From an uncultured Oscillospiraceae bacterium (lineage in GTDB: Bacteria > Bacillota > Clostridia > Oscillospirales > Oscillospiraceae), in contig CANPXW010000008.1 in the NCBI GenBank assembly GCA_947587025.1, positions 1 to 45,892 of the forward strand: a stretch of 45,892 bases of DNA. Direction: 5' to 3'. The notes beneath the pieces are model-generated. The model made no database searches, had not been told where the DNA came from, and saw only the letters and a list, made by a program, of their open reading frames with translations. Position 1 is the stretch's first letter; every line of letters begins with the position of its first letter. This document shows, in pieces, positions 1-8,542 of this stretch. Both the position numbers and the translations under genes were made by a program.

Positions 1-141
1 AGCATGGGGGCGACGGTGAAGTTCAGCACCAAGCCCGAACTCATCCAGCTGTTCGACAAGGCCACCAGCAACAACCTCATTTGGTACGACAAGGTATCCG
101 CCGACGCCAACGAGCCGGTCTGCAAGAACTACGATCTCTGA
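1..141 (+). CDS. C-terminal end of an unrecognised protein (5' truncated by window edge)
   Basis: Only the last 46 codons are present, open from the first base and ending at a TGA at 139-141. The residues (ending VCKNYDL) match no family I recognise and no domain can be assigned. A strong intrinsic terminator follows 25 bp downstream, which supports this being the true end of a transcription unit. GC content resembles the neighbouring chromosomal genes. No function is proposed. Confidence 0.6.
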   Translation, partial: SMGATVKFSTKPELIQLFDKATSNNLIWYDKVSADANEPVCKNYDL

Positions 142-165
142 TATACCACCTGTTTTACGCGCAAG

Positions 166-197
166 GCCCCGTCCCAGCTTACGGGACGGGGCTTTTT
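166..197 (+). terminator. Intrinsic terminator of the upstream partial gene
   Basis: A perfect 10-bp GC-rich stem (GCCCCGTCCC / GGGACGGGGC) with a 7-nt loop is followed by five T residues. It lies between the partial gene and the GH13 gene and would stop transcription from the left. Confidence 0.9.
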
Positions 198-221
198 GCC
201 GGATAAGGAGCCTTCATCGAC

Positions 222-2048
222 ATGACGATGTTTGAAAAGCGCCTGCGGTCCCGGCGGGCGGAGCTGGAGGGGCTGTATATGTCCCTTTACGGGGACAGGG
301 AGATGTTCGGCGCCCTGGAGCGGGCCATAGGGGAGGCCTACGCCGCCCGGCCCATGTCCCTCAAGCGGCTGGACAGCCGCCGGGAGGCGGACCCGGAGTG
401 GTACCGCCGGGGGAACATGCTGGGCATGACCATGTACACGGACCTGTTCGCCGGGGACCTGGCCCATTTGGAGAAGAAGCTGGGGTACCTGGCGGAGCAG
501 GGCATCACCTATCTGCACCTGATGCCCCTTCTGAAAATGCCCCACCCGGACAACGACGGGGGCTACGCCGTGGAGGACTTTGGCCAGGTGGACCCAGCCC
601 TGGGGACCAACGAGGACCTTGCCCGCCTGGCGGCGGCCATGCGCCGGCGGGGCATGAGCCTGTGCCTGGACTTCGTGATGAACCACACCGCCGACACCCA
701 TGAATGGGCCATGCGGGCCAAGGCGGGTGAGCAGGAATACATAGACCGGTACATCTGCTTCGACACGCCGGACATCCCCAGGGAAATGGAAAAGACCATC
801 CCGGACGTGTTCCCCTCCACCGCCCCCGGCAGCTTCCTCTACGTGCCGGAGATGGGCAAATACGTCTGCTCCTCCTTCCACCCCTACCAGTGGGACCTCA
901 ACTACAAAAATCCCGCCGTGTTCAACGACATGGTCTCCGCCATGCTGGCGCTGGCCAACCTGGGCGTGGAGGTGCTGCGGGTGGACGCCACGCCCTACCT
1001 GTGGAAGGAGATTGGCACCACCTGCCGGAATCTGCCCCAGGTGCACACCATCATGCGCATGGTGCGCCTGGTCACCGAGTGCGTCTGCCCCGGCGTGATA
1101 CTCAAGGGGGAGGTGGTCATGGCCCCGAAGGAGCTGGCCCCCTATTTCGGCACGGCCCAGGCGCCGGAGTGCCACATCCTCTACAACAGCTCCACCATGT
1201 GCACCCAGTGGAGCGCCCTGGCCAGCGGGGACATCCGCCAGCTGAAGCACCAGCTGGACGAGCTGCACTCCCTGGACCGGCATTGCGTGTTCGTCAACTA
1301 TCTGCGCTGCCACGACGACATCGGCTGGGGCCTGAACGAGGCATTCGGCCAGAGCATCGGCCAGGACCCTCTGCTGCACAAAAAGTACCTGTACGAGTTC
1401 TACGAGGGCAGCTTCCCCGGCAGCTGGGCCAGAGGCGAGCGGTATAACTACGACCCGGCCACCGGCGACGCCCGCACCTGCGGCACCACCGCCAGCCTGT
1501 GCGGGATAGAGAAGGGCCTGGCCGAAAACGACCAGGCGCAGATAGAGCTGGGCATACAGCGGGACCTTCTCATGCACGCGGCCATGATGGCCATGGCGGG
1601 GTTCCCCATGCTGTCCAGCGGGGACGAGATCGGCCAGCTCAACGGCTACGATTACCACGACGACCCTGACCGGGCCGAGGACAGCCGCAACGTGCACCGG
1701 ACGGCATTCAGCTGGGAAAACGCGGCCCGGCGCGCCCAGCCCGGCACGGTGCAGCAGCGGCTCTGGGACGGGCTGCGGCAGCTGGAGCGCATACGCGCCT
1801 CGGAGCCCTGCTTCGGCCCTGAGGCGTGGGTGACCACATGGGACGCCCACAACGACCACGTGCTGGCCCTGGTGCGGAAGACGGATGAAGAAACGCTGGT
1901 GTGCCTTTTCAACTTCACCGGCGAGAGCCAGGACGTCTGGCTGGACGCCATAGAGGGAGAGCACACCGACCTCGTCTCCGGCGAGCGCGGCCCATGCGCC
2001 CGGCCTCTGGAGCCCTACGGATACCGCCTGTGCCGGCGGCAGAACTGA
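222..2048 (+). CDS. Amylosucrase-like GH13 glucosyltransferase/sucrose hydrolase
   Basis: 608-aa GH13 enzyme with no signal peptide, so probably cytoplasmic. All four GH13 signature regions are visible: DFVMNH (150-155), VLRVDA with the nucleophile Asp255, KGEVV with the acid/base Glu297, and CHDDIGW with the transition-state HD pair (364-365). The QWDLNY stretch (223-228) and HDDIGW are typical of subfamily GH13_4, which covers amylosucrase and sucrose hydrolase. The length fits that family. The expected reaction is sucrose cleavage with glucosyl transfer to alpha-glucan or to water; sequence alone does not separate the two. An AAGGAG lies 11 nt before the chosen ATG; the ATG two codons later is possible. 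It stands alone between two terminators with no sucrose transporter or regulator in view, and no convincing promoter lies in the short gap upstream. Confidence 0.88.
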   Translation: MTMFEKRLRSRRAELEGLYMSLYGDREMFGALERAIGEAYAARPMSLKRLDSRREADPEWYRRGNMLGMTMYTDLFAGDLAHLEKKLGYLAEQGITYLHLMPLLKMPHPDNDGGYAVEDFGQVDPALGTNEDLARLAAAMRRRGMSLCLDFVMNHTADTHEWAMRAKAGEQEYIDRYICFDTPDIPREMEKTIPDVFPSTAPGSFLYVPEMGKYVCSSFHPYQWDLNYKNPAVFNDMVSAMLALANLGVEVLRVDATPYLWKEIGTTCRNLPQVHTIMRMVRLVTECVCPGVILKGEVVMAPKELAPYFGTAQAPECHILYNSSTMCTQWSALASGDIRQLKHQLDELHSLDRHCVFVNYLRCHDDIGWGLNEAFGQSIGQDPLLHKKYLYEFYEGSFPGSWARGERYNYDPATGDARTCGTTASLCGIEKGLAENDQAQIELGIQRDLLMHAAMMAMAGFPMLSSGDEIGQLNGYDYHDDPDRAEDSRNVHRTAFSWENAARRAQPGTVQQRLWDGLRQLERIRASEPCFGPEAWVTTWDAHNDHVLALVRKTDEETLVCLFNFTGESQDVWLDAIEGEHTDLVSGERGPCARPLEPYGYRLCRRQN

Positions 2049-2060
2049 CCCCGACAGCGA

Positions 2061-2092
2061 AAGACGCCCCCTCTGACGAGGGGGCGTCTTTT
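2061..2092. terminator. Bidirectional intrinsic terminator
   Basis: AAGACGCCCCC and GGGGGCGTCTT form an 11-bp stem followed by T residues on the plus strand; the A-rich left flank provides a T tract on the minus strand. It serves the converging amylosucrase gene and the NHL-repeat gene. Confidence 0.9.
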
Positions 2093-2103
2093 ATCATCTT
2101 ATT

Positions 2104-3540
2104 TTACGCTTCGGGCGCGTCGGTGGGTTCCGGCTCCGTTGAAGCCTGGGGCACGTCGGACGCGGCAGGCACATCGGACGCAGCAGGGGCGTCGGACGCG
2201 GCAGGGGCGTCGGACGACGCCACAGCCGCAGGCGCTTCGGCGGGCTCGGCAGAGCTCTCCGGCGCGGCCGCCGGGGCGGCTGCGGGGACGGCGGAGGCCG
2301 TGGGCACAGCGGCGGCGGCAAGCGCGTCCGCCTGCTTCAGGTCGATGGTGAACACCTTGCGGGCGAAGCTGTCGCACACGTACAGCTTCCCGTCCAGTAT
2401 CATCATCCCCGTGGGGGAGACGGGCACATCGGCGGTCAGCTCGCCCATATCCCGGACCAGCAGCGTGTCCACCACGCCGTTCTTGATGCGGCGGATGGCG
2501 CTGTTGGCGGTGTCGGCCACGTAGACCGTGCCGTCATCGTCCACGGCGATGCCCTGGGGGGAGGAGAAGCTGGCCAGCGCGGAGGGGCCGTCGTTCATGC
2601 CGTCCTGCCCGCCGCCGGCCAAGACCATCACCCGGCCGTCCGCGCCGATGCGCACGATGCGGTTGGCGCCGGTCTCGGCCACGTAAAGGGTGTCGTCCTT
2701 CCAGCACAGGCCCGTGGGGCCGGTGAGCACGGTGGTGACGGTGGTCAGCTGACCCTCGGTGTCTATCTTGCGGATGGCGTTGGCCAGGGTATCGGCCACG
2801 TACAGGTTCCCGTCGCCGTCCACGGCCAGGCCGGTGGGATGCTGGAAGACCACGCCCATCTCAGTGGTGGTCAGCCGCTCCAAGGTCCCGGCGTTGACGG
2901 TGCTGACGGCGTCGTCACGGATGAGCCGCACCGCGTTGTTGTCCGCGTCGGAGACGGCGTAGCCGTCCAGGAACGGGACGACGGCCCAGGGCAGCTTGAA
3001 GAAGCTCTTGTCCCGCTCTGCGTCGTTATAGCCGCCCAGCGGCTCGCCGTACAGGTCCTGCACGGTCTCGGCGCCGGCGTATACCTGGCTGACGCCGTCC
3101 TTCACCTGCCAGACCACCTTGTTATAGGCGTCGGTGACCAGCAGAGAGCCGTCGTCCAGGGCCAGGATGCCGCAGGGCTCGCACATGGCGTCCACCGCGC
3201 TGGCGGTACCGGTCTGCTCCGACTCGCCGGCGGCAGCGGGGCTGTCGGAGGCGGCGGGACTGACGGCGGCGTCGGCAGCGGGCGCGGCGGCGCCAGCATC
3301 CGGGGCCCCGGTGAACTGGGGCGACTCGGTGACGGCGGCGTCGGTCATCTGCCCGGCCGGGTCGACGGCCGCCGGCGGCGGGGTGGTCCCCTCGTCGGCC
3401 GCAGGCACGGCTACGAACAGGGGCGACTCGGTGACGTCAGGCTCTCCCTGGGCCGCCAGGGCCGCCGTGGGCCATGCCGCGCCGGCCAGCAGCAGGACCG
3501 CCAGGGCCGCACACAGAAGGGCATTTTTACGGGTGCTCAT
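2104..3540 (-). CDS. Secreted NHL-repeat beta-propeller protein
   Basis: 478 aa. An N-terminal signal peptide ends near ALAAQG (about residue 30). A low-complexity Ala/Pro/Thr linker follows, with the phrase VTESP twice. The core (about 125-400) has roughly six propeller blades of NHL type, with repeated phrases such as GLAVDGDGNLYVADT and GIAVDDDGTVYVADT. The C-terminus is a disordered Ala/Ser/Pro tail with near-identical hexads (AASDAP/AASDVP). No LPXTG motif or membrane anchor is visible. The start codon overlaps the stop of the upstream FecR-like gene by 4 bp (ATGA), with AGGAGGT six bases before the ATG, so translation is probably coupled. NHL propellers usually bind proteins or ligands; an extracellular binding role together with its partner is inference. 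Confidence 0.8.
   Translation of the reverse strand: MSTRKNALLCAALAVLLLAGAAWPTAALAAQGEPDVTESPLFVAVPAADEGTTPPPAAVDPAGQMTDAAVTESPQFTGAPDAGAAAPAADAAVSPAASDSPAAAGESEQTGTASAVDAMCEPCGILALDDGSLLVTDAYNKVVWQVKDGVSQVYAGAETVQDLYGEPLGGYNDAERDKSFFKLPWAVVPFLDGYAVSDADNNAVRLIRDDAVSTVNAGTLERLTTTEMGVVFQHPTGLAVDGDGNLYVADTLANAIRKIDTEGQLTTVTTVLTGPTGLCWKDDTLYVAETGANRIVRIGADGRVMVLAGGGQDGMNDGPSALASFSSPQGIAVDDDGTVYVADTANSAIRRIKNGVVDTLLVRDMGELTADVPVSPTGMMILDGKLYVCDSFARKVFTIDLKQADALAAAAVPTASAVPAAAPAAAPESSAEPAEAPAAVASSDAPAASDAPAASDVPAASDVPQASTEPEPTDAPEA
2149..2217 (-). repeat. Short tandem repeat encoding AASDAP/AASDVP hexads
   Basis: About four 18-bp units with only a few substitutions encode the disordered tail of the NHL protein. 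Such a tract can vary in copy number between strains. Confidence 0.75.
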
Positions 3541-6500
3541 TCGACCACCTCCTGGTTCTCACTGTCCACAGGCTCGGGGCTGTCCGTGGGCTCGTCGGCG
3601 GGCTCGTCTTCCGGCTCCTCCGTGACCTCCGGCTCCCCGGTGGGCTCGGCCTCCTCAGAGGGCTCGTCGTCGGACTCGTCTTCCTGCTCCGGCTCCTCGG
3701 TGGCTTCCGGCTCCTCCGTGACCTCCGGCTCCTCCGTGGGCTCGGCCTCCTCGGCGGGCTCCGGCTCCTGGGAGGCGTCGGGGTCCTCCGGCAGCTGCTC
3801 GTCCTCCAGGGACGTCAGGGCGATGCCGGCGGTCTTCGTCAGGGTGTAATAGCTGTCGCCATCGGGCCCATCGATATAGTCTTCGGGGTTGCCAACAGGT
3901 TTGTTGCCACTGTCGACGATAAGATCCTTCGTCTTGGACTTGACCGTCACGCCGTCCTCGATGGTCAGCACGTCGTTCCAATCCTTTTCCGCATCGTAGG
4001 TCCCGGCCAGCTTGAAAACCGCTTTATTGCCGGTGATGGTGCCGCCGCCAGTGACCTTCAGTTTTCCGATCAGATTGATGGTGTAGTCGCCCAGGTCCAG
4101 CGTATGATCGTTCAGTTTCAGGGTCACGCCATCACGCACGGTGACATCCTTGTCAAGGGTAAACTCCTCTTCCTCCAAGATGACGGTCTGGCCGGACGCG
4201 GCTTTTTCCAGGGCATCCTGGAAGTCGGCGTAGACCTCCTTGAGCTGATAGACCCCTTCCTCCAGCTCCTCCGTCACTAGGTAGCTGTGCTCGGTAACAG
4301 ACGCGCCGTAGACTTTGATGGGATTATCCGTCACTTCGGACTGGACCAAATCGGGGACGCCGCCCTTGACCGTGACGCTCTCGGCCACGGTGGCCGGATT
4401 TTTCCAGGTCCCCTTTGCGGAGATGGCCGGGCCGGGACCGCCGTCGATGGTACTGCCGCCGGAAACGGCTACCGACGCGTTGGTGGCAAAGCTGTCGTTT
4501 TCCACCACCAGAGCCGCCTGAGGCTCCATGCCCTCGGGCGCTTCCCCCTCCACATACTGGACGGTGGCGCTGCCTTCAATGGTCAGGTTGAACTTCTTTT
4601 CATCAGTCTTTGCCTGGCCCTCCAGCCCACTTTTCGCGTCATCATTAAGGTCATAGTGGTAATAGTAGCCGCCGGTGATGAGGCCGCCGGTGATGCTGGC
4701 CGTGCAGTCAGGATCTCCGGTCTCGCGGGTCTGCTCGATGCCGTTATGGACCCAGCCGGCGGACATGGTCAGCGCCCCGCCGTGCAGCAGGATGCCGCCG
4801 CCGATGTCGGGCGTGATCGTCTCGCCGTTCTGAACAGTGCTCTGGATGCCCAGTCTTCCGGCTTCCTGGGTGATGCTGCCGGTGACCTTGCCGTATACGG
4901 TCAGGGTGCCGTAGTTGGTCACGCCGTCCGCGTCCAGCGTGCCGGTGACGCTCATCGTGCCGCTGTTGGTGATGGTGCAGTTGGGGGCGTTCATCGTGCC
5001 GTACACGGAGAACATCCCGGCGCTCTTGTCGTCCGTCGCGCCCTCCACCACGATCTCGATGGGCAGATCCTCGGTGGCCTCGAAGGTGAGGGAGCGGCCC
5101 GGGAAGACATACAGCGCCTCGTCGGCCGGGACGGTCAAGGTGTTCTTCTCCGGGTCCTTGTTCGGCCGCACGATCACGCCAGCCCGGGCGGAGTTGAGCG
5201 CCTTCTGCAGCTGGTCAAGGGTGAACTCGCCCATGACCAGCACCACGGGCGTGGGCACCGGCGTGGGGGCGGGGGTATAAGAGCCGAGGTCGACCATGCC
5301 GCCGGCGGGGGCAGAGGTGGGCGCGGGGGTCGCCGTGGGCTCGGGTTCCTTCCATACGGGGTCCTGGGCGATGTTCTTCTCCTGGGCCTCCAGCTGCTCG
5401 TCGATGACGGCCTGCAGCTCCCGGTCCATGGCCTGGTCCTGGACAAGGCGCTCCTGCGCCATCTCCAGAGAGCCGTTCATAGCCGTCTCGGCGGCGTATT
5501 GCAGGGCCTGCTCCAGCGCCTTGCGGCCGTCCTCCAGCTGCTGGACGGCGGCCTCCAGATCGTCGTTCTCCACATCCAGCTGGGCCGCCTGCAGCAGCGC
5601 CTGGGCATGCTGCAAGCCCTGCTTCGCCGTCTGGGACTCCAGGCCGGCGTCGTCCAGCTGCTGCCAGAGCTGTTCCAGCTGATGCCGCAGCTCGTCGATG
5701 GTCTGCCGCACCTGGTCGGTGTCGCCCTCGGCCTGGACCAGATCGCGCACCTGGGCCGGACGCATCTTGATCTCGTCCAGCGTCTGCGCGAGGCTGCCCA
5801 GCAGGCCCAGCGGCGGCAGTATATCCACGTTCAGGCCCTCATAGATACGGCCGCACAGGAGCGTGTCCTGCGCCAGCTCCTCCAGCACGTAGCCCTCGAT
5901 CTCATAAAACAGGATCTGCTGCTGCTTCACGGTGCACTTGTCGCCCGTGTGGTCCTGGGGCCAGACCGTCAGCTGGACCGTCTGGCCGGCCTCCACCGTG
6001 CCGTTCACCCGCTGGCCGGTCACCGGGTCGGCGGCGGTATACGTCACCTCGCCGTCCAGCACGGAGATGCGGGTGTTCCAGCGGTCGATCTGCTCGGCGT
6101 AGCCGGAGGCGTTGTCAAGGTATGCCGCCACCGCCGCTGTGCGCAGGCACAGGGTCTGCGCCTCGGCGGGAGGCTCCGCCGCGCTGAAGTAGAGCTCACC
6201 GGCTTCCAGCAGCACCTCCTGCCGCAGGCCGGCCCGGCGCAGCTCGACCGCGCTGGACGCGTTCAGCTTCACGGACTTGGCGCTGTCCATGGACAGCCAG
6301 GCGTAGCCGTCCGCCCCGGTCAGTATCTGGGTGCCGTTGTAAAGGCGCATCTCATCCCGGACAGCCAGCTCCCGGCCGTAGCTGTTGACCAGCTGCACCT
6401 TGCCCGTGGACCGGGTCAGCTGGGTCACGTCCGAGGCCGCCGAGGACTGCGCGGCGGCCGCCGCCGGTACGACGGGGACGCATGACAACACCACCGCCGC

Positions 6501-6554
6501 CGCCAGCAGCAGCGGCAGCAGCAGTCTTGCTTTCGCGGTCGCTTTCTTCATCAT
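3537..6554 (-). CDS. Secreted FecR-domain/coiled-coil/beta-helix surface protein
   Basis: About 1005 aa from the chosen ATG at 6554, which has an AGGAGG 8 nt upstream; a second ATG follows directly and the longer frame to 6647 lacks a site. Order: signal peptide (to about residue 37); a FecR-like domain (about 40-205: short beta repeats with GKVQLVNSYG, NGTQILTGADGYAWLSM and a late DGEVTY); a helical, Gln/Glu-rich coiled coil (about 250-400); a Pro/Thr linker; a right-handed beta-helix-like region with many short G-T repeats (GTMNAPN, GTMSVTG, GTLDADG); and an acidic Pro/Glu/Thr tail. In Gram-negatives FecR domains regulate anti-sigma signalling. Free FecR domains in Clostridia are secreted and of unknown role. 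No sigma factor or TonB gene is nearby. It shares an operon with the NHL gene. Confidence 0.75.
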   Translation of the reverse strand: MMKKATAKARLLLPLLLAAAVVLSCVPVVPAAAAAQSSAASDVTQLTRSTGKVQLVNSYGRELAVRDEMRLYNGTQILTGADGYAWLSMDSAKSVKLNASSAVELRRAGLRQEVLLEAGELYFSAAEPPAEAQTLCLRTAAVAAYLDNASGYAEQIDRWNTRISVLDGEVTYTAADPVTGQRVNGTVEAGQTVQLTVWPQDHTGDKCTVKQQQILFYEIEGYVLEELAQDTLLCGRIYEGLNVDILPPLGLLGSLAQTLDEIKMRPAQVRDLVQAEGDTDQVRQTIDELRHQLEQLWQQLDDAGLESQTAKQGLQHAQALLQAAQLDVENDDLEAAVQQLEDGRKALEQALQYAAETAMNGSLEMAQERLVQDQAMDRELQAVIDEQLEAQEKNIAQDPVWKEPEPTATPAPTSAPAGGMVDLGSYTPAPTPVPTPVVLVMGEFTLDQLQKALNSARAGVIVRPNKDPEKNTLTVPADEALYVFPGRSLTFEATEDLPIEIVVEGATDDKSAGMFSVYGTMNAPNCTITNSGTMSVTGTLDADGVTNYGTLTVYGKVTGSITQEAGRLGIQSTVQNGETITPDIGGGILLHGGALTMSAGWVHNGIEQTRETGDPDCTASITGGLITGGYYYHYDLNDDAKSGLEGQAKTDEKKFNLTIEGSATVQYVEGEAPEGMEPQAALVVENDSFATNASVAVSGGSTIDGGPGPAISAKGTWKNPATVAESVTVKGGVPDLVQSEVTDNPIKVYGASVTEHSYLVTEELEEGVYQLKEVYADFQDALEKAASGQTVILEEEEFTLDKDVTVRDGVTLKLNDHTLDLGDYTINLIGKLKVTGGGTITGNKAVFKLAGTYDAEKDWNDVLTIEDGVTVKSKTKDLIVDSGNKPVGNPEDYIDGPDGDSYYTLTKTAGIALTSLEDEQLPEDPDASQEPEPAEEAEPTEEPEVTEEPEATEEPEQEDESDDEPSEEAEPTGEPEVTEEPEDEPADEPTDSPEPVDSENQEVVE
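3540..3782 (-). repeat. Acidic TEEPE-type repeat tail
   Basis: The last 81 codons of the FecR-like protein are almost only Glu, Pro, Thr, Asp and Ser. A 16-residue block (EEAEPTxEPEVTEEPE) occurs twice, 32 residues apart, with two further partial copies. Confidence 0.8.
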
Positions 6555-6652
6555 GTGCGTCTCCTCCTGTATTGCCGTCCGGGCCCGCCGAGCCCGGCGC
6601 GAAGACTCATAGTCTGAATGCGTAGTGTTCCATTTAAAATTGAGCACCTTGC

Positions 6653-6661
6653 ATTATAGCA
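6653..6661 (-). promoter_or_regulatory. Extended -10 promoter of the FecR/NHL operon
   Basis: On the minus strand TGC-TATAAT forms an extended -10 with no good -35 hexamer. The start would be near 6645, giving a leader of about 90 nt. A-tract repeats lie just upstream. Confidence 0.6.
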
Positions 6662-6689
6662 CCAAATCACCCCGTCTGACTATACTAAA

Positions 6690-6739
6690 TTCATAAAAAA
6701 TATGGTTTTTTTCATAAAACGACCGTTTTTTTCATAAAA
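6690..6739. repeat. Phased TTCATAAAA direct repeats upstream of the FecR promoter
   Basis: GTTTTTTTCATAAAA occurs twice, exactly 20 bp apart (6705-6719 and 6725-6739). A third shorter copy, TTCATAAAA, is at 6690-6698, 21 bp before the second. The two-helical-turn spacing puts the A tracts on one face of the DNA, upstream of the extended -10. Confidence 0.7.
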
Positions 6740-6780
6740 ATTCCCTTTTTGAGCCGTTTGAACGGCCCAAAAAGGGAATT
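6739..6780 (-). terminator. Terminator of the M3 peptidase gene
   Basis: A long near-perfect hairpin with arms AATTCCCTTTTT and AAAAAGGGAATT and an inner GCCGTT/AACGGC pairing begins at the stop codon of the peptidase gene and continues into T residues on the minus strand. Confidence 0.85.
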
Positions 6781-8540
6781 TATCCCATCTGTTCGTCCTC
6801 CAGACGGGCCATATAGTCCAGCACCGGCCGGCAGATGTCCGCCACGGCGCCCGGCTGGGTGAAGGTGCGCATGCCGCTCTGCTCCAGCACGGCCAGATAC
6901 CCGTCGCCGTAGGCGCTCTGTTCCAGCACGGCCATGTACATCCGGGCCGCGTCGTCGAAGCTGGTCTGGGCCGTGTCCCATATCTGCAGGCTCGCCAGGG
7001 CCGACACCGCGTAGCTGATGTAATACAGCGGGCTTGTGAAGTTGTGGGCGATGTACTGCCAGCCGTACGCCGCCTGGTCCGCGTCCATGCCGTACTCGCC
7101 GCACACCTGGATATACAGGGCGTTGACCTGGTCCAGGGTCATATCCGGCCGGGCGTACACCCGGCGCTGGAACTCGTCGTGGATGCAGCCGTTGACCACC
7201 GATTCCAGCAGGCTCCCCAGCACGATGAATTTGGCGACGCCGGCGCCGTCGGTGTATATCTCGTCGTAAAACCCGGTCAGCAGCGCCTCCAGCCCGGTGG
7301 AGTGTATCTCGAACAGGTCGTAGCTGCCCGCCGACACCACGGGGTCCTCCGGCGGGTGCAGATACTCGTCGGCAAAGTGGCCGAACTCGTGGGCCAGGTC
7401 GGTCAGATCGTAGCAGTTGCCGTACAGCCGGTTGTAGATGAAGGGGCTGTCATAGGCGTACAGGCTGGTGGTGTAGCCGCTGTCCATGGAGCTGGGCTCG
7501 TCCGTCAGCTCATACAGCCCCAGCCGGGTCATGAACTGCCAGGCCTGGCGCAGGGAGGGGTCTATCCTGCCCGCGTAGCGGCCCAGCATGGCCACCTGCC
7601 TGGTCTGGCTCAGCACCGGGGACACCTGGCCGGCCATGTACCACAGATCGCTGGAATACAGCCCGTCGAAATAGGCCCCGGAAAAGCTCTTCACCGCGTC
7701 GCACAGCAGCTGGGCCTCGTCGGGACCGTAGTCCCGGCCGTATACCCGCTCATAGGCGGCGTCGGAGTAGCTGTCGTAGCCCCATATCCCGGCCAGCTCC
7801 GCGCGTATCTGCACCAGCTCCAGGAAGATGGGTCCCAGCTTGGCGTTCAGCGCCAGGTCCAGCCCGTCGCTGACCTGCCAGTAGCCGCCCTGGTCCCGGT
7901 CGTAGAGCGCCTCGCCCTGCTCGCCGTAGAGCATCTCCTCGGTCCACGCCTGGCCGCCGTAGTCGTAAGTCACGCCGTCGTCGCCGTCGGTGATCTCGTA
8001 GTACCGGGCGGTCAGCTCCGCCTCCCGGTCGGCCAGCTCCCGCTCACGCGCCGTGGCGGGGACATACGCGGCGTAGTACTGCGCCGCCTTTTCCCCCACG
8101 CGCGCCCGGAAGGCGTCGGCGCAGGGCCCGTTCATCACCGCGTTGCAGGCGGTGCACAGCGCGTCGGCGGCCTCGTTGCCCACCCGCTCGGCGTACTGGT
8201 CCTCCCGGGCCCAATAGGCGTCCGTCACGTCGGCGCTGTAGCGCACGCTGGCGATGGAGCCGTAGGTCCACATCAGCAGCACCTCGTCGTACAGCCGCTC
8301 GAACAGGTCCGTCACGGCCTGGGCGTCCTCTCCCGACGCCAGCTCCGTCAGCCGGTCCACCTGGTCGTAGAACGCCGCCGGGTCGTAGTGGACGTACTCC
8401 ATGTCCGCCCAGGCCGCGCCCCGGCCGGGCAGGCTCTCCGCCGACGCGGCGGCGGGGGCCGCCAGGGCCAGCGTCAGGGCCAGGGCCAGGATATACGCCG
8501 CCAGCCGGCGGCCGTTTTTCCCCGAAATAACGCGTCTCAT
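6780..8540 (-). CDS. Secreted M3-family (oligoendopeptidase F-like) zinc metallopeptidase
   Basis: 586 aa. A signal peptide with a twin-Arg-containing positive N-region and a hydrophobic core ends near AASA (about residue 34). The zinc motif HEFGH is at 384-388, and the third ligand is probably Glu411 in FEIHSTGLEAL, the pattern of M3 oligopeptidases. The long helical N-terminal region fits the family. M3 enzymes cleave short peptides and most are cytoplasmic, so secretion points to peptide scavenging or processing outside the membrane. The ATG lies 2 nt after the stop of the upstream amidohydrolase gene, so the two share a transcript. A strong terminator follows. Confidence 0.85.
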   Translation of the reverse strand: MRRVISGKNGRRLAAYILALALTLALAAPAAASAESLPGRGAAWADMEYVHYDPAAFYDQVDRLTELASGEDAQAVTDLFERLYDEVLLMWTYGSIASVRYSADVTDAYWAREDQYAERVGNEAADALCTACNAVMNGPCADAFRARVGEKAAQYYAAYVPATARERELADREAELTARYYEITDGDDGVTYDYGGQAWTEEMLYGEQGEALYDRDQGGYWQVSDGLDLALNAKLGPIFLELVQIRAELAGIWGYDSYSDAAYERVYGRDYGPDEAQLLCDAVKSFSGAYFDGLYSSDLWYMAGQVSPVLSQTRQVAMLGRYAGRIDPSLRQAWQFMTRLGLYELTDEPSSMDSGYTTSLYAYDSPFIYNRLYGNCYDLTDLAHEFGHFADEYLHPPEDPVVSAGSYDLFEIHSTGLEALLTGFYDEIYTDGAGVAKFIVLGSLLESVVNGCIHDEFQRRVYARPDMTLDQVNALYIQVCGEYGMDADQAAYGWQYIAHNFTSPLYYISYAVSALASLQIWDTAQTSFDDAARMYMAVLEQSAYGDGYLAVLEQSGMRTFTQPGAVADICRPVLDYMARLEDEQMG

Positions 8541-8542
8541 CC

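Noticed and set aside
129-1964. Long minus-strand open frame opposite the amylosucrase gene
   Set aside because: Val/His/Pro-rich translation with no domain. It arises from high-GC codon bias of the plus-strand gene, which has full GH13 motifs.
2149-2217. CRISPR-like array
   Set aside because: The repeat is an in-frame protein-coding 18-bp tandem without spacers.
4287-6485. Long plus-strand open frame opposite the FecR-like gene
   Set aside because: Gly/His/Val-rich, no start signals and no recognisable domain; the minus-strand gene has signal peptide, ribosome binding site and domains.
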